A stretch of DNA of 64,000 bases from CAZBBC01 sp964489835 (GCA_964489835.1 CAZBBC010000009.1:15666-79665), one strand, 5' to 3'; positions 1 through 9,207 are shown, counted from the first letter of the stretch. The notes: generated from the sequence alone by a model not told the origin. A program made the numbers and translations.

Positions 1-959
1 GACCATTTTCCGGCAAAACCGCGATCACCCATGTAATACCCATTATCACCCATGTAGATAATGATAGTGTTGTCGGCCAGGTGAAGTTTGCTGAGTTCTT
101 CCCGGATACGTCCAATCACCCGGTCAATACCGCTGATCATCCGAAAATAGGCTTTCATGTTTTTTTGGTATTTCTCCGGCGTGTCCCAGCGCCAAAAATA
201 GCGTTCACGGTTCATCGATTTCTTCAGAAATTCCGGTTGGTTCTCAAAGACCGAAGGATCAGAAAGGCGCGGGGCCGGTATTTCCACATCGTCATACATG
301 CCGTCCACTGCTTTGGGCCATGGAAAATGGTTTTCTTTGTCTCCGTCCTCTGCATGCGCGGCATTGAAACTTATGGACAGGCAAAAGGGTTTTTCCCCGG
401 GATTGCTGTTCAAAAATTCAATCGCCCGGTCGCCGGCTAGCTCAGTTTCGTGCCGCAGGCTTCCATCCGCTTGTTCCTTGAAATAAGGATTACGTCCATG
501 TGGCTTGAAGATGTCGAACATCTCAGACGCCTGCTCTCCCTCGGTCTCGACCCCATACTTGCCAATGAAACCGGTACGATAACCGGCTTTGCGCAAAAGC
601 ACCGGATAACTCTCTGATATGTGCGAGGCACGGACAGGCGGTTTGCCAAAAGTATAGCCGTGCGTTCTTTCATACAGGCCGGTAAAAATGGAAGCCCGGC
701 TGGCAGCGCAGATGGATGTGGTTACAAAGGCATTGCGGAAACGCACACCTTCGGAGGCTAGACGGTCGACCACGGGCGTCTTGATAATCGGGTGGCCGGC
801 ACAGCCCAGGGTATCGTTGCGCTGGTCATCGATAAGCAGGAAGAGGATGTTGGGCTTTCTGGTCGTCTCACTGGTCAGGAGTATCTGCGACCAGGCCGGG
901 AAGGCTGCCATGGTGGCAGCAGTTGCTAAGAAGTTCCGTCGTGTTATCTTCGTTTTCAA
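1..959 (-). CDS. Exported sulfatase, Cys-type, C-terminus cut off by window edge
   Basis: Hydrolyses sulfate esters, probably on polysaccharides, in the periplasm. About 319 residues are present and the reading frame is open to base 1, so the C-terminus lies outside the window. The N-terminus has a Tat-like signal (TRRNFLATAA, residues 7-16). The sulfatase core begins PNILFLLIDDQRNDT at about residue 36. The formylglycine site is ICAASR with Cys84, which needs an anaerobic or FGE-type maturase that is not seen here. A metal-binding segment TIIIYMGDNGYYMGDRG sits near the cut end. I chose a TTG start at 959 because AGGAGA lies 7-8 bases upstream and no ATG precedes the Tat motif. A second sulfatase at 11.2-12.7 kb suggests a shared role in sulfated glycan use. 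Family assignment is firm; substrate is unknown. Confidence 0.9.
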   Translation of the reverse strand, partial: MKTKITRRNFLATAATMAAFPAWSQILLTSETTRKPNILFLLIDDQRNDTLGCAGHPIIKTPVVDRLASEGVRFRNAFVTTSICAASRASIFTGLYERTHGYTFGKPPVRASHISESYPVLLRKAGYRTGFIGKYGVETEGEQASEMFDIFKPHGRNPYFKEQADGSLRHETELAGDRAIEFLNSNPGEKPFCLSISFNAAHAEDGDKENHFPWPKAVDGMYDDVEIPAPRLSDPSVFENQPEFLKKSMNRERYFWRWDTPEKYQKNMKAYFRMISGIDRVIGRIREELSKLHLADNTIIIYMGDNGYYMGDRGFAGKW

Positions 960-984
960 CAGGTTCTCTCCTATACGGACAATA

Positions 985-1019
985 TTAAATTACCAATTAC
1001 CAATTACCAATCATGCCAA
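985..1019. repeat. Short tandem ATTACCAATT-type intergenic repeat
   Basis: The unit TTACCAA recurs three times in a row between the sulfatase start and the next gene. A similar text (GGGGATTGGTAATTAGTAATTAG, on the other strand sense) occurs near 15150-15170. It looks like one of several dispersed intergenic repeats in this genome. Confidence 0.45.
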
Positions 1020-1022
1020 ACA

Positions 1023-1307
1023 TTATATTTTGGTTGAACGATTTTTTATCAGTTCTGTTGCACAATCTCTGGTTCCACATTTAGGGCATTTTACCAATTT
1101 TTTATTAAAAAAACTGGGTGATATCAAATCTTTCCAAAAGGAGATTTCAAACTCATGATCACAATGTGGGCACTTATAGACTATATTTCTTGCATGCCAC
1201 ACGATAAGTAAGAACAGGGTGAAAAATATAACAATAAGGTGAACAATTAATCCATAGACTGGGCGTACATAAAAACTACTTAGAATGATGATGGCGATCG
1301 TCATCAC
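1023..1307 (-). CDS. Small membrane protein with C-terminal zinc ribbon, possibly 5'-truncated by a nonsense codon
   Basis: A 94-residue protein from a GTG at 1307. Residues 1-45 are hydrophobic and form one or two membrane segments. The rest carries two CxxC knuckles, CPHC (about residue 46) and CPKC (about residue 74), a zinc ribbon. Function unknown; such proteins are usually uncharacterised. The start is odd: a perfect Shine-Dalgarno GGAGGAG sits 7 bases before an ATG at 1370. That ATG is in frame, but codon 6 is TAA (1355-1353). The codons between the TAA and the GTG read RDPNLKDKLISYAFVV, which looks like natural protein sequence. So the gene may be a fresh nonsense mutant, or translation restarts at the GTG/ATG at 1307/1304. 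A sequencing error is also possible. Confidence 0.65.
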   Translation of the reverse strand: MMTIAIIILSSFYVRPVYGLIVHLIVIFFTLFLLIVWHARNIVYKCPHCDHEFEISFWKDLISPSFFNKKLVKCPKCGTRDCATELIKNRSTKI

Positions 1308-1491
1308 AACAAATGCATAGGAAATTAGTTTATCTTTTAGATTTGGATCTCTTTAAATATCGACTGGCATTTTAGATCTCCTCCAGGCAAGTGGCTAATG
1401 AATTGAGATTGAGCTCATATCTATGAGATCTAATTTCTCTTTATAGTTCGCTGTTATCGATTCACACATTTAATGTTATATCCGTCGCTAA

Positions 1492-1671
1492 TTACAGGGC
1501 GAACCACCCTGGTTTCCACATATCATTATCTCTCCACCGATACCATAGCCCCCATAGGCCATAGAGAGTAATAGCGGTGAGAAAAATTGTATCTGCTATA
1601 TAGTCTGTAAAATTAAATCCAGCAGTTTGCTCAATTCGATGGCTTACTCCACATTGGTTTATTTTCTGCAT
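1492..1671 (-). CDS. Possible 59-residue tryptophan-rich small protein
   Basis: An ATG-initiated frame of 59 codons lies in the 316-base gap before the amidase stop. The C-terminal half is hydrophobic and aromatic (LYGLWGLWYRWRDNDMWK), suggesting a membrane-edge peptide. No clear ribosome binding site precedes the ATG. The W-rich segment vaguely resembles small membrane proteins of the DUF5652 type, but the conserved end of that family is not visible. It could be a remnant or chance. The rest of this gap (1371-1491) shows nothing else. Confidence 0.25.
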   Translation of the reverse strand: MQKINQCGVSHRIEQTAGFNFTDYIADTIFLTAITLYGLWGLWYRWRDNDMWKPGWFAL

Positions 1672-1686
1672 TATTTAGTTTTAGAT

Positions 1687-3291
1687 TTAATCTGTCGATA
1701 AAAATTTGGGAGGCTTTCTGTGCTGCGTTCCCTGTTCATAGGCATAGGCCATTTCAAGCAATAGGGGTTCGCTCCATGCCCTGCCAAAGAAGGAAATACC
1801 CACAGGCACTTCGCCAACAAAACCCATCGGAACATTAATATTGGGATAACCGGAAAGCGCCGCATACTGTGAGGTGGACAGCACAAAATTATCACCGTTA
1901 ATCAAGTCAGTCTTCCAGGCCGGCCCACCGGTAGGGGAGACAATGGCATCCAGTTGATGTTTATCCATTACCCGGTCAATCCCTTCAGCACGGTAAGATT
2001 TAAGCATATTCCGGAGAGCATCTTTATACGCTTCCGTTTCAAGATTTCCTTTGGATTGCGCGTTTTTCATTCTCTCCAGATTGAAATAAGGCATTTCCAG
2101 ACTATCCGCCTGTGTCGCCTTGATGGCTTCCTTCAGATCCGATACTGGCATATGTTCACCAAGCCTGGCAAAATACTTTTTTAATCCATCTTTGAATTCA
2201 TAAGCCATCACTTCAATTGAATTTGTATAGGGTGTGCCTTCGACCAGTTTTTCCAGCTCAATAATAGTTGCACCTTTACTCGTTAAAAAGCGGAGGGCTT
2301 GATGCATCAGTGTATCTACTTTATAATGTGTTCCTTCTTCTGTTTTGAGATAGCCGATGCGTTTACCCCGTAAACCGTCTTTTTTTAAGAATGATGTATA
2401 ATCGCGATGGAAGTTGCCGCTACTGTCCAGTGTTTTTTTATCGCTGGTGTCAATACCGGTAATGACACCAAGTAATATTGCCGCATCTTTAACAGTGCGT
2501 GCCATAGGACCCGCTGTATCCTGCGTATAACTAATGGGCACGATACCGGAACGGCTCCAAAGACCAACCGTTGGTTTTATGCCGACAATACCATTGGCAT
2601 TGGATGGGCACATAATTGAGCCCCAGGTTTCTGTCCCGATGGAAACCGCACATAAATTGGCAGACACGGCCACCGCGGATCCGGAACTGGATCCGCAGGG
2701 ATTCCTGTCCAGTACATAGGGATTCTTTGTCTGGCCACCTAAACCACTCCAACCGCTGGAAGAAAAAGAAGCCCTGTAATTCGCCCATTCACTCAAATTG
2801 GCCTTACCGAGGATGACCGCTCCCGCCGCTCTTAATTTTTTTGCCACCTGGCTATCCTGTAATGGATAGGAATCTCTGAGAATTCTGGAACCGGCGGTCG
2901 TAGGCATTTTATCATGGGTATCAATATTATCTTTGAGAATCACCGGGATACCAAATAAGGTTCCCTCGTTGCTGCCGGCCCGGCGATCGCCGGCTGCCAG
3001 CGTCCGGTCCAGTGAATCGGCAATTTGTAATGCCTCCGGATTGACCATGATAATAGCATTTAGTTTTGGTCCGTGCCGATCAATGGCGTCAATACGATCG
3101 ATATAGAGCTGTATGATCTGTTTTACAGTATAGGTGCCATTTTTGTATCCCTGCTGAATTTTTGTAATGGTAAATTCATCCAACAGGAATGGAGGAGCGC
3201 TGTATGATGAATCTTTTAACTGGCAGGAAAACAGTGAAATTAATAGTAAAAGATGCGCAAAAATCATAAAAGGAAATTTATCGGTTTTCAT
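1687..3291 (-). CDS. Amidase-signature family lipoprotein
   Basis: A 534-residue amidase-signature hydrolase acting on an unknown amide, probably anchored in the envelope. The N-terminus is a lipoprotein signal with lipobox LFSC (Cys23). The catalytic core is complete. Lys120 lies in GIPVILKDNID. The glycine/serine loop NPCGSSSGSAVAVS has the expected cis-Ser near 201. The nucleophile Ser225 lies in GTETWGSIMCPS, 24 residues later, the spacing known for fatty acid amide hydrolase and GatA. The length is typical for exported amidases such as peptide amidases. GatA itself is unlikely because of the lipobox and because gatB/gatC are absent. It is followed at a distance by unrelated genes, so no operon is implied. 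Confidence 0.9.
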   Translation of the reverse strand: MKTDKFPFMIFAHLLLLISLFSCQLKDSSYSAPPFLLDEFTITKIQQGYKNGTYTVKQIIQLYIDRIDAIDRHGPKLNAIIMVNPEALQIADSLDRTLAAGDRRAGSNEGTLFGIPVILKDNIDTHDKMPTTAGSRILRDSYPLQDSQVAKKLRAAGAVILGKANLSEWANYRASFSSSGWSGLGGQTKNPYVLDRNPCGSSSGSAVAVSANLCAVSIGTETWGSIMCPSNANGIVGIKPTVGLWSRSGIVPISYTQDTAGPMARTVKDAAILLGVITGIDTSDKKTLDSSGNFHRDYTSFLKKDGLRGKRIGYLKTEEGTHYKVDTLMHQALRFLTSKGATIIELEKLVEGTPYTNSIEVMAYEFKDGLKKYFARLGEHMPVSDLKEAIKATQADSLEMPYFNLERMKNAQSKGNLETEAYKDALRNMLKSYRAEGIDRVMDKHQLDAIVSPTGGPAWKTDLINGDNFVLSTSQYAALSGYPNINVPMGFVGEVPVGISFFGRAWSEPLLLEMAYAYEQGTQHRKPPKFLSTD

Positions 3292-3410
3292 AATATAGCC
3301 TTTTTAGTGATTTTGTTTTTACTCTCAATTTTATGATAGTTTTGACATTACCGGAGAAGCAACATTTTTTTCATCTCTACACCCCTGCGCTGCGCGATGA
3401 ATTGATCCGG

Positions 3411-5414
3411 CTAGTTATTATTCATAGGAATAATACTATGCGTTCTCTTTGGAGAATCATTCAGGTTTTTAATCAGTATGGTTTGGACCAGATCATTTTT
3501 ATGGATGTCGTCTAAGAATTCCTGGTATTGAGGATACAATTCAGGGGAGACAGGCTGTCCACCAAACATATATTTATGTATGGCCCGGAAAACGTTATCG
3601 TTGGTTTTCCATTCCCAGAGTGCATTTCCAAATGGTGATGATATTGAATCTTTGCGGGTTGGTATTTGAATATTCCACTCTTTTGGTATATTAATTTCTA
3701 AGTTTAGTTGATTTTTTAATCCATAACGGAATTGTACCGGAGTCGCTCTGTCCCTGGCCCGGAAAAAATCCGGGAGTTCTGTCAGGGATATATTACCCGG
3801 ATTTAACAGGGCCATTTTTTCCGTTTGAGAAGCAAAAAGCCGGGTGTCAAATTTATAATGAATGGTCAGCGGATCACGGACCGTATCAAGACCGGTAATC
3901 GAAAAGGATTCCAGTCTGATACCCGGGCATTTTCCTGCCAAATATCCCTCAATCCACCGTTTACATTGTTTATTGCTCAGGTCGAATAGAACCTCTCTGG
4001 TTTCGCTGGCCGGCTCTCCCCAATAGCAGCTTTTGCCCACAATGGTGGCATTGAGGAGCGTATCCAAATCAACCTCCCATTGAATGTAAGTTTTATTATC
4101 CGGATCTGATTTATTGGGTGTTCTTACAAAAGTGCCGTTGCCTTCATCATCTACGATCAGGGCCAATCGGTCCTGATTGTACCAGGGCAGCTGCCCGAAG
4201 GGGCAGCCTTTTTTGGTGGCATCGAGCCATAAACCGCTGTCGCCTGTGACCGGGGCAAAAGCGATCACATGATTGAATTGATAGGGAGAAACCAGGCTGG
4301 TATCCACATACCCGTTCGGACGGGTACTGATCAGTACCTGGTGAACAGGAATACCTGCTGCTTTGGCAGCTGTGCAAATTAAAGTGGTCATATCTTTACA
4401 ATCACCATAGCGGTTCAGTAAAACATCTCCCGCTTTATGAGGCTTAAATCCACCGATGCCGATAGATACGGCAATATAACGTACACGGTCGCGTGCCCAT
4501 TCAAAAATATGTTGCAATTTTTCCTGATCATTATTCGTATCCGCTGTTATATTTGTAACTATTTCTTTAATATCATTATCCGTTTCCATCTGGGATGCAC
4601 TTAAGGTATGATACCAGCGGGCAACATCGGACCATTTTTTGAATCCAATAGGGGATATGGCTATCCGGGCGCCAAGTTCCCGGGTGGGAGGCATCGCCAC
4701 TTCTGCCGGAAGGGCCGGCAGATCCCGTGCTTCCCAGGTGCGAATGGATTTATTGACGTTGGGAATATTAACGACCTCACCTTCAGTATCGATATTATAC
4801 ATCCGGGAGTTAATTTCCCATTCGGTTGGGGTTTTAAGGCTAAACCGGGATATCTTTACCGGGTCATTATCCTGAAAGTACCAGGAGTGAACAAGCGTTC
4901 TGTTTTTTACCGCCAGGCGGTATTTATATTCCAGAATACAGTCATCATCCACGGCAGGAAAGGTGAATAGTTTCGCTTTTTGGTCAGAATAAAAAATAAA
5001 GGACGGGTATATAGTGATATCAAAAATATCCTCTTCCTTTAAGACCGTAATTTTCCCGTCCGCAGAGATTGTCCTTGCTTCAATCATCTCAACTTCACTA
5101 TCCTGATTGTAGGCCACTGAGATATTGGCATGTCTATATCCACCGCCATTAAAAATTTTTACAACCCGGTGTCTTTCAAAGATGGTGAAACCGATTTGAC
5201 CGCTGCCAACTATTTCAGCATTTCCCTCATCGAGTAAAATGACCGCGCCGGCATCCGGGTAGTCCTCCTCACCGGGTAATTCAGAGAATATGAACTCATC
5301 CCAAACCGCCGTCGTCGCCCACTGGTTGGCAGGAGCACAGGAAAAAACCGATATTAAGGCAAAGAAGATTAGAAGGAATAAAAATGATCGTGTTAGTAAA
5401 TGTATGAGAGACAT
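3411..5414 (-). CDS. DUF3857 plus transglutaminase-like lipoprotein
   Basis: A 667-residue envelope protein. The start at 5414 is preferred because it gives a clean lipoprotein signal (lipobox VFSC, Cys26). A TTG 19 codons upstream (5471) would extend it but has no ribosome binding site. After the signal comes a beta-rich DUF3857 domain (about residues 50-240), then a transglutaminase-like cysteine-protease fold. Its apparent triad is intact: Cys339 in RYGDCKDM, His382 in FNHVIAF and Asp398 in LWLDATKKG. The C-terminal third is a beta-rich region of DUF2569/DUF3858-like type. This architecture is common in Bacteroidetes and related phyla, with no firmly known substrate. It stands alone between the amidase and a repeat-filled gap. 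Confidence 0.85.
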   Translation of the reverse strand: MSLIHLLTRSFLFLLIFFALISVFSCAPANQWATTAVWDEFIFSELPGEEDYPDAGAVILLDEGNAEIVGSGQIGFTIFERHRVVKIFNGGGYRHANISVAYNQDSEVEMIEARTISADGKITVLKEEDIFDITIYPSFIFYSDQKAKLFTFPAVDDDCILEYKYRLAVKNRTLVHSWYFQDNDPVKISRFSLKTPTEWEINSRMYNIDTEGEVVNIPNVNKSIRTWEARDLPALPAEVAMPPTRELGARIAISPIGFKKWSDVARWYHTLSASQMETDNDIKEIVTNITADTNNDQEKLQHIFEWARDRVRYIAVSIGIGGFKPHKAGDVLLNRYGDCKDMTTLICTAAKAAGIPVHQVLISTRPNGYVDTSLVSPYQFNHVIAFAPVTGDSGLWLDATKKGCPFGQLPWYNQDRLALIVDDEGNGTFVRTPNKSDPDNKTYIQWEVDLDTLLNATIVGKSCYWGEPASETREVLFDLSNKQCKRWIEGYLAGKCPGIRLESFSITGLDTVRDPLTIHYKFDTRLFASQTEKMALLNPGNISLTELPDFFRARDRATPVQFRYGLKNQLNLEINIPKEWNIQIPTRKDSISSPFGNALWEWKTNDNVFRAIHKYMFGGQPVSPELYPQYQEFLDDIHKNDLVQTILIKNLNDSPKRTHSIIPMNNN

Positions 5415-5471
5415 GGATAAGGACCAATCAAGGAAAATATTATTTTTTAAAAAATATATAGAATACAACAA

Positions 5472-5934
5472 GTTAAATCAAATGGGGAATTGGATTATTA
5501 TTGAACCACGAAGATTCATTAGTAATTAGAGATTTAATGTCATCCCGTAGGGATCTTTTTTGGTGTCGGTCTGATATTTTCACCTAAGAAGATCCTTCTA
5601 TGATGACAAATCATAATATTCCTTTTTCGAGATCGGAGCTTTTCCTGAGACAGAAAGATCGAAAGATGTGCTTCGTGAACTTCGTGGTTAATCAATTTAT
5701 TTGTGGGCAACCTTGGGGAGGAATGAGAGATCAACGTAATATTTTTTTGGATTCGTTCGCTCAATAAGAACGGTGATGTGTTCTCCGGTAATGTATTCTG
5801 TAGGATCAAACCATAGATTAGTACTTTTAAAAACATGAATTTCCGAGCTTCCCGGATTTTGGCATTGGGGCTTGGGATTTGATTTGGCATTTGAAATTGG
5901 ACATTTGACATTCTTCCACTATCATTAGTAGGAC
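5472..5934. other. Repeat-filled intergenic region
   Basis: No convincing gene. The space contains an AACCACGAAG arm (5504-5513) and a facing CTTCGTG...CTTCGTGGTT arm (5670-5690), part of a dispersed family. It also has a GTCATCCCGTAGGGATC element (about 5539-5556). Another stretch, CCTGAGACAGAAAGATCGAA (5645-5664), resembles 9168-9190. A final stretch (about 5850-5915) repeats the text AAATGCCAAATC/CCAATTTCAAATG. A 123-codon open frame here is made of this repeat text and is not counted as a gene. Confidence 0.7.
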
Positions 5935-6954
5935 TTATACTTTAGCCTTTAATAATTTTCTTGCAGATTCCAGGATTCGACTCGTATTAGGTAAGGTAAT
6001 ATCTTCTAATGGCCGTGCATAAGGTATGGTATCCATTGTGCAGACGCGTGCAAATTTAAAGGAGATGCCCGCCTCAAGGACCACGGCCGCTAATTCACCG
6101 GATAAGCCGAAATTCTGGTAGTCTTCATCAACAACCAGAAGATGGCCGGTTTGCTTTACAGACTCACAAATCGCCTCCTTGTCCAGGGGATATACGGATC
6201 TTAAATCGATTACCGCGGCAGAAATTCCCTCATTTTCTAAAGACTCTGCTGCTTCCAGTGACCGATGCAGGCCAACACCGACACTAACTATCGTTAAATC
6301 ATTGCCTTGCCGGCATATTTTTGCCTGTCCCAATGGTATTGACTGCCATTTATCTGGAGTAACACCCCGGACACCGGCCTCGGGTATGTCGAATTGTACG
6401 TTTTTTCTATGGCTGCCCCCCATGTAATCGAGCCAATAATCAGCGAGTAATTTATGTTCAAGATAAATAACCGGTCCTTCCGATTCAAGGGCAGACAACA
6501 GTAATCCGCCCGCATCGGTTGGATTAGAAGGTACAACAACGGATAGTCCGGGAATGTGCGCCAGCCATCCCCATAACGTTTGTTCATGTTGTCCGCCATC
6601 ACCATACCCTCCCCCACAAGCGGCCCGGATGACCAGTGGGACATTCCATTTTCCACCGGAGAATTTCTCAGTTTTTGCCATATGATTCAAAACAGCATCC
6701 ATCGCCACTCCGATAAAATCGACAAGCATGATCTCCACGATCGGTCGCAACCCGGACATCGCCGCAGTCACCCCGGCCCCTAAAAAAGCACTTTCACTAA
6801 TCGGTGTATTACGAACACGTTTTTTACCAAAACGGGAAAAAAGATTGAGACGCATCAGTTCAACGTCTTCCCCAAAAATGATAATGCGGTCATCTTTTGC
6901 CATCGCTTGAGCGAGGGCATGATCAATGGCTTCCGCAAAATTCATGATTGACAT
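5935..6954 (-). CDS. 2-oxoacid dehydrogenase E1 component, beta subunit
   Basis: The beta chain of a thiamine-diphosphate E1 (pyruvate, acetoin or branched-chain type), 339 residues, normal length. It shows the Transket_pyr domain start (MNFAEAIDHALAQAM), the conserved FGEDV and RVRNTPISESAFLGAGVTAAM segments. AACGGGYGDGGQHEQT is the usual RxPxGGG-type loop, and the C-terminal transketolase domain has LIVVDEDY-like and PYARPLE segments. It follows the alpha subunit after 19 bases and is surely co-expressed with it. No E2 acyltransferase or E3 dihydrolipoamide dehydrogenase gene lies nearby, so the substrate (pyruvate versus acetoin versus branched-chain keto acids) cannot be set from context. 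Confidence 0.93.
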   Translation of the reverse strand: MSIMNFAEAIDHALAQAMAKDDRIIIFGEDVELMRLNLFSRFGKKRVRNTPISESAFLGAGVTAAMSGLRPIVEIMLVDFIGVAMDAVLNHMAKTEKFSGGKWNVPLVIRAACGGGYGDGGQHEQTLWGWLAHIPGLSVVVPSNPTDAGGLLLSALESEGPVIYLEHKLLADYWLDYMGGSHRKNVQFDIPEAGVRGVTPDKWQSIPLGQAKICRQGNDLTIVSVGVGLHRSLEAAESLENEGISAAVIDLRSVYPLDKEAICESVKQTGHLLVVDEDYQNFGLSGELAAVVLEAGISFKFARVCTMDTIPYARPLEDITLPNTSRILESARKLLKAKV

Positions 6955-6973
6955 GACTGTAATCTCCGTAATT

Positions 6974-7996
6974 TTATGCTGCCGTTTGCAGTGCTTTTCT
7001 TATGATTTCTTCGATTTCATTTTTAATTATGTTCTCTGTTTTAATTAAACGCTCCTTATCCGACTTCAGCTGGTCACGCAGGATCTGTAGTGGATCATGT
7101 GATTTCAAGGTTTGGCTTTTGAGCGTTTTCCCCAGAGTAGCGGATACCTTTCCGAGACTTGCCGACCGCTGAAATATGGATGATCCTTTGATTTTTATTA
7201 CTGATTTTAGCAAAGGACCAGCCATTTTTTTCATTTCTTTCATTGGCTGGCGGGAGATCCGAATCAATGGATCGCCAAGAAAATGACCTTCCGGGCGGAC
7301 ACAATGCATGTGCAAAAAAGACGGACCTTTACCCTGACGTCCTAGTTCAATGGCTTCTCTGGCCGCCTCCCAGACAGCCAGAACATCACTACCATCAACC
7401 TCACGGGCATACATACCGAAGCTTTTGGCGCGTTCCGTCAGTATTCCGCTGGTTACTGAATCGGATGGTGTGGTGATCGACCATTGGTTGTCCTTACATA
7501 TGAATAGAACCGGTAGTTTCCAGGCTGCGGCCAGATTGAAGGATTCCATCACCATCCCCTGATTGATGGCTCCCTCGCCAAAAAAAGCCAGGGCAATTTT
7601 ACCCGGTCGGAGATATTGGGCAGAAAGAGCAAAACCAACAGCCGCAGGGGCCGACGCTCCGACAATACCCGAGGACGAGATTAAATGTTCGCGTGAAAAA
7701 AGATGCATATGTCCACCCATCCCGCCACAAAGTCCATCGGGATGTCCGAGAAGTTCCTTCATGAGAAGCACAGGATCAACACCACGCATAATCATTGGTG
7801 CTGTCCCGCGATGGTCCAGTGCCAGGGCATCTTCCTCCTGTAGATGGGAGATAACTCCGGCAACAATCGCTTCTTCACCAATACCTAAATGCATTTCTCC
7901 GGATATTTTCCCCTCATTCCACAAGCGGATGACGTCGTTTTCAAAAAGACGGCTACGTAGCATTAAGGAATAGAGTGCCCATACATCAGGTTCCAT
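6974..7996 (-). CDS. 2-oxoacid dehydrogenase E1 component, alpha subunit
   Basis: The thiamine-diphosphate-binding alpha chain of the E1 enzyme, 340 residues. Visible landmarks are GGHMHLFS, the phosphorylation-loop-like HRGTAPMIMRG region, and the ThDP motif GEGAINQG...ICKDN, with the usual spacing of about 27 residues. The last 75 residues are unusual. After LHMHCVRPEGHFLGDPL the chain runs through a lysine/serine-rich low-complexity stretch (KGSSIFQRSASLGKVSATLG) before a final amphipathic helix. Typical E1 alpha chains have a short, ordered helix here. It is the first gene of a two-gene operon with the beta subunit. It likely decarboxylates a 2-oxo acid and passes the acyl group to an E2 encoded elsewhere. 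Confidence 0.92.
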   Translation of the reverse strand: MEPDVWALYSLMLRSRLFENDVIRLWNEGKISGEMHLGIGEEAIVAGVISHLQEEDALALDHRGTAPMIMRGVDPVLLMKELLGHPDGLCGGMGGHMHLFSREHLISSSGIVGASAPAAVGFALSAQYLRPGKIALAFFGEGAINQGMVMESFNLAAAWKLPVLFICKDNQWSITTPSDSVTSGILTERAKSFGMYAREVDGSDVLAVWEAAREAIELGRQGKGPSFLHMHCVRPEGHFLGDPLIRISRQPMKEMKKMAGPLLKSVIKIKGSSIFQRSASLGKVSATLGKTLKSQTLKSHDPLQILRDQLKSDKERLIKTENIIKNEIEEIIRKALQTAA

Positions 7997-8150
7997 GTGT
8001 TACTCCCGGTTATAATTAGAATTTGATAAAGTGCAAAATTCAATATAGAAGAACGCCTAACCTGATTAATTCTTATTTTTTGATTGTACAATACTTCAGA
8101 AATCGTTATTCGTTAATCCTTGTTCAATATTCATTCTTGAAGTGTTGATA

Positions 8151-8957
8151 TCAGTATGTATTTAAATATTGATCTTTTGGTTCCTGAAGTACTCTCTCCC
8201 ATGAGCCATAGATGGGATTAGACAGTACGAACCACATTTTTCCCCATTTTTGACGGTATTTGTAAACTAACTCCTCGCGTTTTGCGGGGGTAATGTTATA
8301 TTTCACATCAGGTAAGAAATCGCCGAGATCATCACCAAACAACATGATAATTCGATATCGCTCCGCTATAAATTCTCTTCTGGTTTTTTTTTCGGAACTC
8401 CAGTTTTTCATTTCATATTTCAAAAAAACATTCCCGGCATTTACAACTTCGATACCGACCTTTTTGAGGTTTTCAATGGTGTCGTCTTCCTGAGGACATG
8501 ACGGTTCACCGGTCCCTCTCTTTCTGCATTCCCTGTTGGTTACAAAAAAGACATGCACCCCCTGTTTCTGTATTTCATTGATGAAATCTACGGCCCCCGG
8601 AACCGCTGATGCTCTTTTTAAACCGACCCAATGATCCCAGTTAGCCGGGGTAAACACGGCATTATTCTTTATCAGGTTGGCCTGATAGTCCGAGTTATCA
8701 AGGACGGTCTCGTCGACATCTAAAATAACAGCCGGTGGTAGGTCCGAATAATCACCGGACTGCTCCAGTGCTGCTGTCCACTGTTTATCATTAATAGCTT
8801 CCTGTATATGTGATCCGGCCGTATGATAGGTTTGCAGTGCCTGGGCTTTGTATTCAGCGGCCGTTTGGATCCATAGGGTGCTGTTAAAAGTGTTGTCTGT
8901 GGTTGCCGCACATCCCATAAAGAGCAACAAAACCATAAAACCGAGAATTGTTTTCAT
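8151..8957 (-). CDS. Class C acid phosphatase / 5'-nucleotidase, lipoprotein e(P4) family
   Basis: A HAD-superfamily phosphatase on the outer side of the membrane, dephosphorylating nucleotides or other phosphomonoesters. The start at 8957 gives a lipoprotein signal with lipobox FMGC (Cys16) and has AGGGG seven bases upstream. An ATG-less extension of 11 residues would spoil the signal. The catalytic DxDxT motif is VILDVDETVLDN. HAD motif II is VFFVTNRECRKRG, and the acidic motif FGDDLGDF is near the C-terminus. Length (268 residues) fits the e(P4)/OlpA family. It is a single gene flanked by repeats and AT-rich gaps. Confidence 0.9.
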   Translation of the reverse strand: MKTILGFMVLLLFMGCAATTDNTFNSTLWIQTAAEYKAQALQTYHTAGSHIQEAINDKQWTAALEQSGDYSDLPPAVILDVDETVLDNSDYQANLIKNNAVFTPANWDHWVGLKRASAVPGAVDFINEIQKQGVHVFFVTNRECRKRGTGEPSCPQEDDTIENLKKVGIEVVNAGNVFLKYEMKNWSSEKKTRREFIAERYRIIMLFGDDLGDFLPDVKYNITPAKREELVYKYRQKWGKMWFVLSNPIYGSWERVLQEPKDQYLNTY

Positions 8958-9041
8958 TATTACCCCTATATAATTGGTTGGTAGTGTCATAAGTATTAAT
9001 TCTTTACAATATGATTAAATAGTGGATCTAGTCAAATCATA

Positions 9042-9207
9042 AACCACGAAGATCACGAAGATTTAATATTAATTATTTGGATCTAAATTATTAAGGAGGT
9101 TTGATTCAATTTATCGTATATATTTTATTTTATAAAATCAATAAAAAATCTTCGTGTCCGGAGCCTGTCCTGAAGACCGAAAGGTCGAAGGATCTGCTTC
9201 GTGGTGT
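9042..9207. repeat. Dispersed inverted repeat, AACCACGAAG ... CTTCGTGG family
   Basis: The left arm AACCACGAAGATCACGAAG (9042-9060) faces right-arm pieces CTTCGTGTCC (9150-9159) and GCTTCGTGGTG (9197-9207), separated by AT-rich sequence. Between the right-arm pieces lies CTGAAGACCGAAAGGTCGAA, which also contains a small hairpin (GACCGAAAGGTC). Related copies occur at 5504-5690, 10754-11095, 18266-18336 and about 39893-39917. Confidence 0.7.

Noticed and set aside
81..1158. Plus-strand and off-frame minus-strand open frames over the first sulfatase
   Set aside because: They are shadows of the sulfatase, whose frame reads through with all family motifs.
5540..5911. A 123-codon open frame on the minus strand
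   Set aside because: Its text is made of dispersed repeat sequence (QFQMPNQIPSPNAKIREA-type translation) and has no protein family likeness.
7563..7973. A 136-codon plus-strand open frame
   Set aside because: Antisense shadow of the E1 alpha gene; proline- and arginine-rich with no family likeness.
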